From: JBFHNV01 sp965365655
GTDB lineage: Bacteria; Pseudomonadota; Gammaproteobacteria; HK1
NCBI GenBank assembly: GCA_965365655.1
Contig: CBDUCN010000120.1
Location: 1 to 13,386, forward strand
Reading direction: 5' to 3'
DNA: 13,386 nucleotides
Shown here: one piece after another, positions 1-8,766 of the stretch
Numbering within the stretch: position 1 is the first letter of the stretch
How the letters are laid out: every line of letters starts with the position of its first letter
The notes under the pieces: model-generated
What the model was told of the DNA's origin: nothing
The model's database searches: none
What the model saw: only the letters and a program-made list of their open reading frames with translations
Translations under genes and position numbers: made by a program

Positions 1-174
1 CGGGCCCACTCGATGCTGCCCGCCGATCCGTCGATCCGCTATCACCGCGCCGCGGCCCTCGCGGCCAGCGGCCAGCGCCGCCGGGCGCGCGACGAGCTCG
101 AGGCACTGCTCGCCGCCGGACGCCCGTTCGACGCGCAGGACGACGCACGGGCGCTGCTCGCACGTCTGCAATAG
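1..174 (+). CDS. TPR-repeat protein, C-terminal end only (PrsT-like tail)
   Basis: Frame 1 is open from the first base to a TAG at 172-174 and gives 57 residues, so the gene starts upstream of the window. The piece reads as a last TPR helix pair: an IRYH motif at residues 13-16, then an alanine-rich helix, a basic/acidic helix (DELEALL) and a final DARALLARLQ. This is the same closing pattern as the large TPR protein encoded on the opposite strand at 240-3161. By hand, about 25 of 49 aligned residues are identical, including P-x-IRYH, AAALA, EL..LL and DAR.LLA.L. The two genes face each other tail-to-tail with 65 bp between their stops. The family match (TPR proteins of the PrsT type) is inferred from the paralogue. 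Whether the missing part is full length cannot be judged. Confidence 0.75.
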   Translation, partial: RAHSMLPADPSIRYHRAAALAASGQRRRARDELEALLAAGRPFDAQDDARALLARLQ

Positions 175-185
175 CGCGCCGCGGC

Positions 186-202
186 GCGCGCCGGGGGCGC
201 GC
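186..202. terminator. GC hairpin between convergent TPR genes
   Basis: A perfect 7-bp inverted repeat (gcgcgcc / ggcgcgc) with a 3-base ggg loop starts 12 bases after the TAG at 172-174. It lies 38 bases past the stop of the minus-strand gene. A perfect 16-bp palindrome at 174-189 overlaps its left arm, so the two structures would compete. Position and symmetry suit a bidirectional transcription end, but no T-run follows on either strand. In DNA this GC-rich, chance hairpins are common. Confidence 0.35.
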
Positions 203-239
203 ACGACGCCCCGTCCACCGCGCCGCCACGAGCGGCCGC

Positions 240-3161
240 TCAGCTCTCGAGCTCGGCGAGCAGGCTGCGCGCGTCCTCCACGCCCTCGAAATGCGGCTCG
301 CCGTCCAGCAGCCGGCGCAGCTCCCGGCGCGCCTCGTCCTCGCGCCCGAGGCGCGCGAGCGCCGCGGCCACGTGGTAGCGGATGCGCGGCTCGCGCGCCG
401 CCCGGTTCTGCGCGTCGCGAAGATAGCGAAGCCCCTGCTCGGCCCGGCCCTCGTGCACCAGCACCCAGCCAAGCGCGTCCAGCGTGTCCGCGTTTCGCCC
501 GTCCAGCGCGTGCGCGCGCTCGGCGAGCGCGAGCGCGTCCGCACGGCCCAGGCGCAGGTGCAGCCTCGCGAGCGCCCCCAGCACGCCGGCATCCTCCGGC
601 AGCTCGCGGGCCAGCGTCTGGTATGCGTCGAGCGCCGGCGCGACGCGGTCCAGGCGCAGGTAGCCGTCGGCGAGCGCACGCAGCGCGTCCACCGCAGGCG
701 CACGCTGCGACAGCCACTGCTCGAGCTCCGCGACCGCCTCGCGCACGTCGCCCTGCGCGACCCGTGCGCGATACAGGCGCACGGCCAGCGCCGGGTCGTC
801 CGCCTTCGCGAGTCCGGCCCGATAGGCGCGCACCGCGTCGGCGTGGCGCCCGGAGAACGCCACGGCGTCGCCGTACAGCCGGTCGCCCAGCGCAGCGTCC
901 GGGCGCAGCTCGCGCAGCCGCGTCGCGGTGGCGAGCGCCGCGTCCGCGCGGCCGTCGCGCAGATCCAGCTCCACCGCGACCTCCCACGCCGGCAGGTAGC
1001 CGGGGTCTGCGTCCAGGATCTTCTCGACCGACGCCCGCGCGCCGTCCACGTCGCCGCCGGCGAGCTGGTAGCGCACCAGCCGGAACAGGCGCTCGGAGCC
1101 CGTCTCCTGCTGCGTCGCCTCGCGGAACAGCGCCGACGCCCGCTCCTGGCGGCCCGCGGCGAGCTCCACGCGGCCCTGCGCGATGCGCACCGCGACGCTG
1201 TCGGGGTGGCGCCCGGCCAGCGCCGCGACGCGCTCGCGGGCAGCATCCAGGCGCTTCGCCTGCAGGTACAGATCGACGAGCTGCAGCGCCGCGCCCACCG
1301 CGTCCGGGTCCTGCGCGTGCACGCGCTCCAGCCAGCCGATCGCCGCGCCCGGACGCTCCCTGCGCAGCGCGATGTCGGCGAGCGCGAGCATCGCCCGCGT
1401 GTCGTCCCGGTCCTCTTCGACCAGCGCCTCCAGCCGCTGCCGCGCGGCCTCGAAGTCGCCGCGTCGTGCGTCGAGGCGCGCGAGGTTGCGGCGCGCGGGG
1501 CGAAAGCCGGGCGCCAGCGCCAGCGCGCGCCGCAGCGCCGGCTCCGCCTCGTCCAGGGCTCCCGCCGCGAGCGCGACCGCGCCGTGCAGGTTCGCCGCCT
1601 CGGCGCTGTCGGGCTGATCCCGCGACAGCACCCGCGCCGTCTCGAGGCTGTCCGCGAGGTCGCCGCCGCGGCTGCGCAGCACCTCGATCAGCAGCCCCGC
1701 GCCGCGCGCGGTGGTGCCGAGATCCAGGGCCGCGTCCAGCGGGCCGTCCTCGTCACCGCCGCGCGCCGCCGCGAGGCGGCTCAGCGCGAGCTGCCCGCGC
1801 AGTGCCGGGCTCCCGGGCTCCACCGCGACGGCTCGCCGCAGCAGCGACGCCGCCTCGCCGTGGCGCCCGGCCTGCGTGTGCGCCTGCGCCAGCAGGATCA
1901 GCAGCTCCGGGTCCTCGCCGTCCTCACGCTGCGCCGGCGCGAGCGCGGCGAGCGCCGCCCCGGGGAGGTCGCGCATCAGCAGGATCGTGCCGAGCAGCTT
2001 GCGCGCACCGGCGTTGCGCGGCTCGAGCTGCACGTAGCGGTCGAGCAGCGGGAACGCGCGCTCGTAGTCGCCGTTGCGGAAGTGCAGCATCCCCATCAGC
2101 AGCAGGCTGGGCGGATGGCGCATCACGTAGTCCGTGCGATAGCCCATCAGGCCCAGCGCCGCGCGTTCGATGACCTTGCGCGCCTCGTCCATCTGGTCGA
2201 GCTTCGCGAGGATCAGCGCGTACTGGTAGTTGGCCTGGGGATCGTCGGGACGCGACGCCCACACCGCCTTCAGGTCGCGCATCGCCTCCTGGTCGCGGTC
2301 CAGCGCGACCAGCGTCGCGGCGCGCCCGAGCCGCGCCTCGATATGTCCGGGGTCGCGCGCGAGGGCCTCGCCGTAGGCCGCGACGGCCTCCTCGGGCGTG
2401 CGCCGGGCGCGGCCGATCTCCGCCTTGACGAACCACACCTGCGCGTCCTGCGGCGCGACCGCCTCGGCCTGCGCGGCGTGGCGCTCGGCGTCGTCCAGCC
2501 GGCCGCGCCGCAACGCGACCACCGCGAGCCCGACCGCCGGCCCGGGATGGTCCGCGAGCAGCGACGCCGCCTGCTCGAAGTCGCGCTGCGCGCGCTCGAA
2601 CTGGCGCAGCTCCAGGCGCGCCCTGCCGTGCACCAGCAGCAGCTCGGCGCGCACGCCGGTGTCGCGCATGGTGGCCGGAAGCTCGTCGAAGATGGCCTCG
2701 TACTTGCCCTGGCCGAGGTAGGCCTTCGCCAGCGGCACGGTGACCAGGCTCGGGTGGGCGCCGAGGCCCAGCGCCTGGCGCAGGGAGGTCTCGGCCTTCG
2801 CCGCGTAGCCGAGGCGCAGGTACGCGCGTCCGATCAGCACCAGCGACGGCAGGTCGCTGCGATCGCGGTCGAGCACGCGGTCCAGCGCGACCACAGCCTC
2901 CTCGTACTTCCCGGCGTCGAACAGCGACAGCGCGGCCTCGTAGCGCTGCGCGGCGCGCGAATCGAGCGCCGACTGCGCGAGCCACAGACCCGCGCCGCCC
3001 GCCGCGAGAATGACGCACGCCGCGAGGCCGACGAGCAGCCGCCGCCGCGCGCCGCGCCGGCGCCGGCGCCGCCCGCGCGACCGCACACCGTGCCGGGGCG
3101 GCGTCTCCTCGACGACCCGGGAGCGGCGCGCGCGCCGCGAGCGTGTGCCTCGACCGGACAT
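240..3161 (-). CDS. Membrane-anchored multi-TPR protein, PrsT-like (PEP-CTERM/exosortase-associated family)
   Basis: This 973-residue protein is almost entirely tetratricopeptide repeats from about residue 70 to 970. Each repeat shows A-x-x-x-Y/L-x-x-A-L...P-x-x-x-x-A helix pairs. Scaffolds of this type hold multiprotein assemblies at the envelope. The N-terminus is a highly basic stretch (arginine-rich at residues 29-41) followed by one hydrophobic segment at about 42-63, so the repeats probably lie in the periplasm. The repeat phrasing (K-Y-E-E-A near the start, an L-G-A-H-P spacer, a D-A-L-G-W-V near the end and the closing IRYH) and the length resemble PrsT, the roughly 900-residue TPR protein of XrtA/PEP-CTERM loci. 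No exosortase or PEP-CTERM gene is in view, so that assignment stays moderate. The hydrophobic segment contains a lipobox-like LAAC (C49) but continues hydrophobic after it. The ATG at 3159-3161 has only a weak GGA upstream; an in-frame GTG at residue 26 is the alternative. The gene lies 90 bp downstream of hinT on the same strand. Confidence 0.85.
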   Translation of the reverse strand: MSGRGTRSRRARRSRVVEETPPRHGVRSRGRRRRRRGARRRLLVGLAACVILAAGGAGLWLAQSALDSRAAQRYEAALSLFDAGKYEEAVVALDRVLDRDRSDLPSLVLIGRAYLRLGYAAKAETSLRQALGLGAHPSLVTVPLAKAYLGQGKYEAIFDELPATMRDTGVRAELLLVHGRARLELRQFERAQRDFEQAASLLADHPGPAVGLAVVALRRGRLDDAERHAAQAEAVAPQDAQVWFVKAEIGRARRTPEEAVAAYGEALARDPGHIEARLGRAATLVALDRDQEAMRDLKAVWASRPDDPQANYQYALILAKLDQMDEARKVIERAALGLMGYRTDYVMRHPPSLLLMGMLHFRNGDYERAFPLLDRYVQLEPRNAGARKLLGTILLMRDLPGAALAALAPAQREDGEDPELLILLAQAHTQAGRHGEAASLLRRAVAVEPGSPALRGQLALSRLAAARGGDEDGPLDAALDLGTTARGAGLLIEVLRSRGGDLADSLETARVLSRDQPDSAEAANLHGAVALAAGALDEAEPALRRALALAPGFRPARRNLARLDARRGDFEAARQRLEALVEEDRDDTRAMLALADIALRRERPGAAIGWLERVHAQDPDAVGAALQLVDLYLQAKRLDAARERVAALAGRHPDSVAVRIAQGRVELAAGRQERASALFREATQQETGSERLFRLVRYQLAGGDVDGARASVEKILDADPGYLPAWEVAVELDLRDGRADAALATATRLRELRPDAALGDRLYGDAVAFSGRHADAVRAYRAGLAKADDPALAVRLYRARVAQGDVREAVAELEQWLSQRAPAVDALRALADGYLRLDRVAPALDAYQTLARELPEDAGVLGALARLHLRLGRADALALAERAHALDGRNADTLDALGWVLVHEGRAEQGLRYLRDAQNRAAREPRIRYHVAAALARLGREDEARRELRRLLDGEPHFEGVEDARSLLAELES

Positions 3162-3251
3162 GATCGTCCGATGGTAGCCGTCCCGGACCGGGCGACGCCC
3201 GCGGGACGGCGGATCCGTGACCGCCGCCGCAGCGCCCGCCGGCGCGCGCCG

Positions 3252-3602
3252 TCAGCCCACCGGGCGGGTGACGCCGCCCAGCGGGCGGCCTCCTATCAGG
3301 TGCATGTGCAGGTGGTACACGACCTGCCCGCCCTCCGGGTTCACGTTCACGACCAGCCGGTAGCCCCGCTCGGCGATCCCTTCCTCGGCGGCCAGGCGCT
3401 TCGCGACCAGCACCATGTGACCGACCAGCGACGCGTCGTCGTCGGTGAGGTCGTTGACGGTGGGGATCTCCCTGTTCGGGACGATCAGGATGTGCGTGGG
3501 CGCCTTCGGCGCGATGTCGCGGAAGCACGTGACCTGCTCGTCGCGGTACACGATGTCCGCGGACGCCTCGCCGGCAATGATTTTCGAGAAGATCGTCGAC
3601 AT
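3252..3602 (-). CDS. hinT: HIT-family purine nucleoside phosphoramidase (HinT)
   Basis: This 116-residue protein has the usual length of the HINT branch of the histidine triad superfamily. Family members hydrolyse purine nucleoside phosphoramidates and acyl-adenylates in the cytoplasm as homodimers. The triad is visible as H97-L-H99-M-H101, followed by LIGGRPLGG, which is typical of HINT. Near the N-terminus are IFSKIIAGE and the nucleotide-site segment APKAPTHILIVP at 31-42. H101 corresponds to the histidine that forms the covalent AMP intermediate in the family. The ATG at 3600-3602 is chosen because it precedes the canonical M-S-T-I-F-S-K-I start. It has a GAGG about seven bases upstream on the minus strand. 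The gene is divergent from mmsA and may be cotranscribed with the TPR gene that follows it after 90 bp. Some upstream reading frame stays open through mmsA antisense, but this is a high-GC artefact. Confidence 0.93.
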   Translation of the reverse strand: MSTIFSKIIAGEASADIVYRDEQVTCFRDIAPKAPTHILIVPNREIPTVNDLTDDDASLVGHMVLVAKRLAAEEGIAERGYRLVVNVNPEGGQVVYHLHMHLIGGRPLGGVTRPVG

Positions 3603-3740
3603 GCTCGCCTCGTCGCGGCCGGTCCGGATGGCGGCGCAGTGTGCCACAGCGCCGCCGCGGCCTGCGGGCGCGCGCGACCCGGCTGCCGCTGCGGTATTCT
3701 CCTGCCCCCCGCCGCCCGCGCCCGTCCCTGGAGGTGCTGC
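3603..3740. promoter_or_regulatory. Divergent intergenic region hinT/mmsA
   Basis: The 138 bp between the starts of hinT (minus) and mmsA (plus) must carry both leader regions. For mmsA a TATTCT at 3695-3700 is a plausible -10 box, and it is one of few A/T clusters in the gap. I see no good -35 hexamer 16-18 bases before it. The mmsA ribosome site is strong: GGAGGT at 3730-3735, five bases before the ATG. No obvious operator palindrome or riboswitch is visible. Confidence 0.3.
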
Positions 3741-5249
<1,509 letters not shown>

Positions 5250-5277
5250 CGCCGGTCCGGCGAGCTTCGCGCGAGCA

Positions 5278-5296
5278 CGCCCGCCGGCGGCGGGCG
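5278..5296. other. GC hairpin in the mmsA-ThDP gene gap
   Basis: An 8-bp perfect inverted repeat (cgcccgcc / ggcgggcg) with a ggc loop sits 28 bases after the mmsA stop. It ends 18 bases before the GAGGAG ribosome site (5315-5320) of the next gene. It could act as a weak terminator, a processing site or an mRNA-stabilising stem that separates expression of the two genes. There is no T-run, and such stems arise by chance at this GC content. Confidence 0.25.
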
Positions 5297-5326
5297 CGCC
5301 CGCGCACGCGACACGAGGAGACACCC

Positions 5327-6934
5327 ATGCGCGGAGCAGACGTCCTGGCCCGGTCGCTCGCCGAATCCGGCGTGCACCGGGTCTTCTCCCTGTCCGGCAA
5401 CCAGATCATGCCGCTGTACGACGCGTTCATCGACGCCGGCGTCGAGGTCGTGCACACGCGCCACGAGGCCGCCGCGGTGCACATGGCCGACGCCTGGGCG
5501 CGCATCAGCGGGAACGTGGGCGTCGCGCTGCTCACCGCGGGGCCGGGCCACGCGAACGGCGTGTCGGCGCTGTACAGCGCGCGGATGTCGGAATCCCCGG
5601 TGGTCGCGCTGAGCGGTCACGCGCCGCTCGCGCGCGCCGGCCAGGGCGCGTTCCAGGAGATGGACCAGGCCGCGATGGCGGCGCCGGTGTGCAAGGCGGC
5701 CTGGGTGGCGCCGTCGGCGCCGGACCTGGGCGGCCTGATGCGCGAGGCGATGAGCGTGGCCCGCAACGGGCGGCCGGGTCCGGTGCACATGAGCCTGCCC
5801 GCCGACGTGCTGCAGCGCGAGGTCGAGCGCCCGTCGGTGCGCGAGGTGCGCCGCGCGACGGCGCCGCCGGAGCCCCGCGACGTGCGCAAGCTCGCGCGCT
5901 GGCTGCGCAAGGGCGAGCGACCGCTGGTGCTGATGGGCGCCGCGTTCTCGCACGGCACGCGGCGCGCCCTGGCCGACGGGCTGGACGGTGCCGGCGGAGT
6001 GCCGGCGCTGGTGCTGGAGAGCCCGCGCGGCATCAACGACCCGGCGCTGGGCGCGTTCGCCGAGGTGCTCGCGCGCGCCGATCGCATCGCGCTGCTGGGC
6101 CGCGGCGTGGACTTCGTGCTGCGCTTCGCCGAGCCGCCGTTCGTGGACGCGCACTGCCGCTTCGCGCACGTGGACAGCGACGCCGCGGCGCTGAAGCGCA
6201 CCCGCGCGCAGCTCGGCAAGCGACTGCGCCGCAGCCTCGAGGACGATCCCGCGCTCACCGCGTTCGCGCTCGCCGAGGCGCTGCGCGCCGAGCCGGGCGC
6301 GACCGCCTGGGCGGAGGAGGTGCGCGAGGCCATTCACCATCGCCCCGCCGCATGGCAGGACGCGGTGGGCGGGGACGGCCGCGGGCTGCACCCGGTCGAG
6401 CTGTGCCGCGAGGTGCAGGCGCTGATCGACCGCCAGCCGCAGGCCATCCTGGTGGCCGACGGCGGCGAGGTCGGGCAGTGGGCGCAGGCGTGCGTGCACG
6501 CGCCGCAGCGCATCATCAACGGCCTGTCGGGCGCCATCGGCGCGTCCCTGCCGTTCGCCGCGGGCGCGCGCCTCGCGGCGCCGCAGGCCACCGTGGTCGC
6601 GATTCTGGGCGACGGCACCGCGGGCTTTCACCTGGCCGAGTTCGACACCGCGCTGCGCGCCGGCGCGCCGTTCGTCGCGGTGATCGGCAACGACGCGCGC
6701 TGGAACGCCGAGCACCAGATCCAGCTGCGCGACTACGGCCCCGAGCGGACCATCGGCTGTGCGCTGCTGCCCACGCGCTACGACCGCGTCGTGGAGGCCC
6801 TCGGCGGCCACGGCGAGTACGTGGAGACCGCCGACCAGCTCGCCCCCGCGCTCGCGCGCGCCGCGGCCAGCAACAAGCCGGCGTGCGTGAACGTCAAGCT
6901 GGACGGTCAGCCGGCGCCGGTGATCCGGCGCTGA
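5327..6934 (+). CDS. Thiamine-diphosphate-dependent enzyme, acetolactate-synthase-like
   Basis: This 535-residue protein has the three-domain ThDP decarboxylase/synthase fold. Residues 1-165 form the pyrimidine-binding domain, with catalytic E47 in RHEAAA and the superfamily segments TAGPGHANG (70-78) and FQEMD (109-113). Residues about 185-330 are a poorly conserved central domain. Residues about 355-525 are the pyrophosphate domain, with G428-D429-G430 and N455-D456. The motif is normally GDG...NN, so the second asparagine is Asp here, although the metal-binding Asp and first Asn are intact. The family includes acetolactate synthase, oxalyl-CoA decarboxylase and 2-hydroxyacyl-CoA lyase. The substrate cannot be told, and anabolic acetolactate synthase is unlikely because no small-subunit gene (ilvH/ilvN) follows. 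Start: ATG with GAGGAG six bases upstream. The gene lies downstream of mmsA on the same strand and is convergent with the flavoprotein gene. Linkage to mmsA suggests a role in oxo-acid or semialdehyde metabolism, by inference. Confidence 0.85.
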   Translation: MRGADVLARSLAESGVHRVFSLSGNQIMPLYDAFIDAGVEVVHTRHEAAAVHMADAWARISGNVGVALLTAGPGHANGVSALYSARMSESPVVALSGHAPLARAGQGAFQEMDQAAMAAPVCKAAWVAPSAPDLGGLMREAMSVARNGRPGPVHMSLPADVLQREVERPSVREVRRATAPPEPRDVRKLARWLRKGERPLVLMGAAFSHGTRRALADGLDGAGGVPALVLESPRGINDPALGAFAEVLARADRIALLGRGVDFVLRFAEPPFVDAHCRFAHVDSDAAALKRTRAQLGKRLRRSLEDDPALTAFALAEALRAEPGATAWAEEVREAIHHRPAAWQDAVGGDGRGLHPVELCREVQALIDRQPQAILVADGGEVGQWAQACVHAPQRIINGLSGAIGASLPFAAGARLAAPQATVVAILGDGTAGFHLAEFDTALRAGAPFVAVIGNDARWNAEHQIQLRDYGPERTIGCALLPTRYDRVVEALGGHGEYVETADQLAPALARAAASNKPACVNVKLDGQPAPVIRR

Positions 6935-7121
6935 GCGACGCGCGGGCCTTCACCGCACGCGCCCGGCGAGCGCCGAGGTCGCGCAGCACACGACGGGGGA
7001 GCGTCGCGCCGGCGCGCGTGACGGTCGTCGCGCGCAACGCCGCGCATCCTCCGCGCCCGTGCGGCAGGCCCCTGCCGGCCGGCGGCACCGTGCCGCGCGC
7101 GGGCGCAGCCCGCGCGGCGGC
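6935..7121. other. Convergent intergenic region, no gene seen
   Basis: These 187 bp lie between the stops of the ThDP gene (+) and the flavoprotein gene (-). Reading frames here are short and arginine/alanine-rich with no recognisable protein. The right half (7063-7116) is packed with inverted repeats, described separately. The left half shows no pattern I can name. Confidence 0.5.
7063..7116. terminator. Tandem GC hairpins between convergent genes
   Basis: Three inverted repeats follow each other. The first is ggcag/ctgcc with a four-base loop (7063-7076, extendable by one pair). The second is gcggca/tgccgc with a ccg loop (7082-7096). The third is cgcgcgggc/gcccgcgcg, 9 bp, with a gca loop (7096-7116). 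They stand 5-6 bases from the minus-strand stop (7122-7124) and about 130 bases after the plus-strand stop. That placement suits termination of the flavoprotein transcript or a bidirectional end. No U-tract accompanies any stem, so factor-independent termination is doubtful. Confidence 0.4.
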
Positions 7122-8564
7122 TCACACCACCTTGCCCGGATTCAGGATCCCGTCGGGGTCCAGCGCCGCCTTGATGCGGCGCATCAGGTCCAGCTCCTCC
7201 TCGGGGCGGAACTCGAGCATCTGCCCACGCTTGAGCTGACCCACGCCGTGCTCGGCGCTGAAGCTTCCGTCGAGCTCGTGCACCAGCGCGTACATGCGGC
7301 GATGGATGGCCTCGCGCGCGGCGAGGAAGGACGCCGGGTCGGCGCCCGGACGGCCATTGGCGTTGAAGTGGATGTTGCCGTCGCCGACGTGGCCGAACGC
7401 CACCACCACCACGTCCGGCACCTCCTCGCGCATCAGCGCGCTGCCGCGCTCGAGCAGCTCCGGCACCCGCGACACCGGCACCGAGATGTCGTGCTTGATG
7501 CTCGCGCTCGCGCGCTTCTGCGCCTCCGGGACCGTCTCGCGCAGGCGCCACAGCGCCTGCGCCTGCGCGCTGCTCTCGGCGATCACCGCGTCCAGCACGC
7601 CGCCGTCCTCGAACGCCTCGGCCAGCGTCGCCTCCAGCGCGCCGCGCAGCCCGCCGTCCTCGCCGCCACCGGAGATCTCGACCAGCAGGTAGTGGTCGTG
7701 GACGGCGTCGAACGGGTCGCGATTGCCCTCCACCCAGTCCACCGCGAGCGCGAGGCTCGGGCGGTTCACGTACTCGAAGGTGGTGACGGCGTCGCCGCTG
7801 GCCGCGCGCAGGCGCTCCAGCAGCGTCAGGCCGGCCGCCGGGTCGCGCACCGCGACCATCGCCGTGTGCACCTCGCGGGGCTTCGGGAACAGCTTCAGCA
7901 CCGCGGCGGTGATGATGCCCAGCGTGCCCTCCGAGCCCACGAAGAGCTGGGAGAGCTTGTAGCCGGTGTTGTCCTTGCGAAGGCGCCGCAGGCCATTCCA
8001 TACCCGGCCATCGGCCAGCACCACCTCGAGGCCCAGCACCAGGTCGCGGGCGTTGCCGTAGCGAAGCACCGCGGTGCCGCCGGCGTTGGTCGCGAGATTG
8101 CCGCCGATCTGACAGGTCCCCTCGGCCGCGAGGCTGAGCGGGAACAGCATGCCCGCGTCGTGCGCGGCGGCCTGCACGTCGGCCAGCACGCAGCCCGCCT
8201 CGACGGTGATGCTGGCGTCGCGCGCGTCGACCTCGCGCACCCGGTTCATGCGCGCGAGCGAGAGCACCACCTGGCGCCCGCTGGCGTCCGGCACCGAGCC
8301 GCCGCACAGCCCCGTGTTGCCCCCCTGCGGCACCACGGCCACGCCCGCGTCGGCACAGGCGCGCACCACGGCCGCCACCTGCGCGGTGTCCGCGGGACGC
8401 ACCACGGCGAGCGGCCGGCCGTGGAACATCTCGCGAGCGTCGACCGCGAACGGCGCCGCGTCGTCGCCTGTCAGCAGCCCCGCGGGCCCGACGATCGCCG
8501 CGAGGCGCTCGCACAGCGAGTCCGGGGACGAGTCCGCGGGTGGGGCAGTGGGCGAGGTGGCCAT
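7122..8564 (-). CDS. FAD-linked D-2-hydroxyacid dehydrogenase (GlcD / D-2-hydroxyglutarate dehydrogenase type)
   Basis: This 480-residue protein is a typical length for the family, which oxidises D-2-hydroxy acids (glycolate, D-lactate, D-2-hydroxyglutarate) to 2-oxo acids through FAD. The N-terminal PCMH-type FAD domain (about 45-225) shows PQGGNTGLCGG at 79-89, IGGNLATNAGG at 153-163 and GSEGTLGI at 210-217. The C-terminal substrate/metal domain shows KHDISVP at 357-363, GHVGDGNIHFN at 391-401 and SAEHGVG at 436-442. H392, H399 and E438 match the places of the metal ligands in D-2-hydroxyglutarate dehydrogenase. The end, LDPDGILNPGK, is family-typical. The protein lacks a signal peptide and is probably cytoplasmic. 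The start at 8562-8564 is chosen because the frame upstream of it is low-complexity and unlike the family. No Shine-Dalgarno precedes it, so a leaderless or weakly initiated message is possible. Convergent with the ThDP gene and divergent from the transglycosylase gene. Exact substrate unknown. Confidence 0.88.
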   Translation of the reverse strand: MATSPTAPPADSSPDSLCERLAAIVGPAGLLTGDDAAPFAVDAREMFHGRPLAVVRPADTAQVAAVVRACADAGVAVVPQGGNTGLCGGSVPDASGRQVVLSLARMNRVREVDARDASITVEAGCVLADVQAAAHDAGMLFPLSLAAEGTCQIGGNLATNAGGTAVLRYGNARDLVLGLEVVLADGRVWNGLRRLRKDNTGYKLSQLFVGSEGTLGIITAAVLKLFPKPREVHTAMVAVRDPAAGLTLLERLRAASGDAVTTFEYVNRPSLALAVDWVEGNRDPFDAVHDHYLLVEISGGGEDGGLRGALEATLAEAFEDGGVLDAVIAESSAQAQALWRLRETVPEAQKRASASIKHDISVPVSRVPELLERGSALMREEVPDVVVVAFGHVGDGNIHFNANGRPGADPASFLAAREAIHRRMYALVHELDGSFSAEHGVGQLKRGQMLEFRPEEELDLMRRIKAALDPDGILNPGKVV

Positions 8565-8766
8565 GACGACACGCGGCGGCGCACTGGAGCGGGCGGGAAC
8601 GATAACGCGCCCGGGGCCGGCGCGCGCGCTGCGGCGACGGGCGGCATGGGCAATCGCCGCGCCCTGGGCTACCTTTCGGGTCGCGGCGGCGCCCCCCGGG
8701 CCGCGCCGTGCCCCATGGCAATCCATACCCGGGTGACGCTTCACAGGGCAACCGAACACCGCTGTC
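8565..8766. promoter_or_regulatory. Divergent intergenic region, promoters not resolved
   Basis: This 202-bp gap separates two divergent genes and must hold both leaders. A gaacgataac patch at 8597-8606 and a gggctacctttcg patch at about 8666-8678 are the most A/T-containing parts and could include -10 elements. No convincing -35/-10 pair with proper spacing can be read on either strand. A 7-bp inverted repeat, cgccgcg (8655-8661) with cgcggcg (8682-8688), brackets the second patch and could be an operator or simply chance. No RNA gene or small coding gene was seen. Confidence 0.3.

Noticed and set aside
240..3161. Internal sequence repeats in the TPR gene as DNA repeats or a recent tandem duplication
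   Set aside because: The repetition is at the protein level (34-residue TPR helix pairs) and the DNA copies are diverged, as expected for an old repeat protein.
291..3740. A very long plus-strand open frame that runs antisense through the TPR and hinT genes and joins in frame to mmsA
   Set aside because: Its translation before the mmsA ATG is Arg/Ala/Gln-rich without domains, while the opposite strand encodes clear TPR repeats and a histidine triad. In very GC-rich DNA stop codons are rare, so long antisense frames are expected.
5327..6934. Biosynthetic acetolactate synthase large subunit (ilvB/ilvI)
   Set aside because: No regulatory small-subunit gene follows, the neighbours are not branched-chain biosynthesis genes, and the cofactor motif is ND rather than NN.
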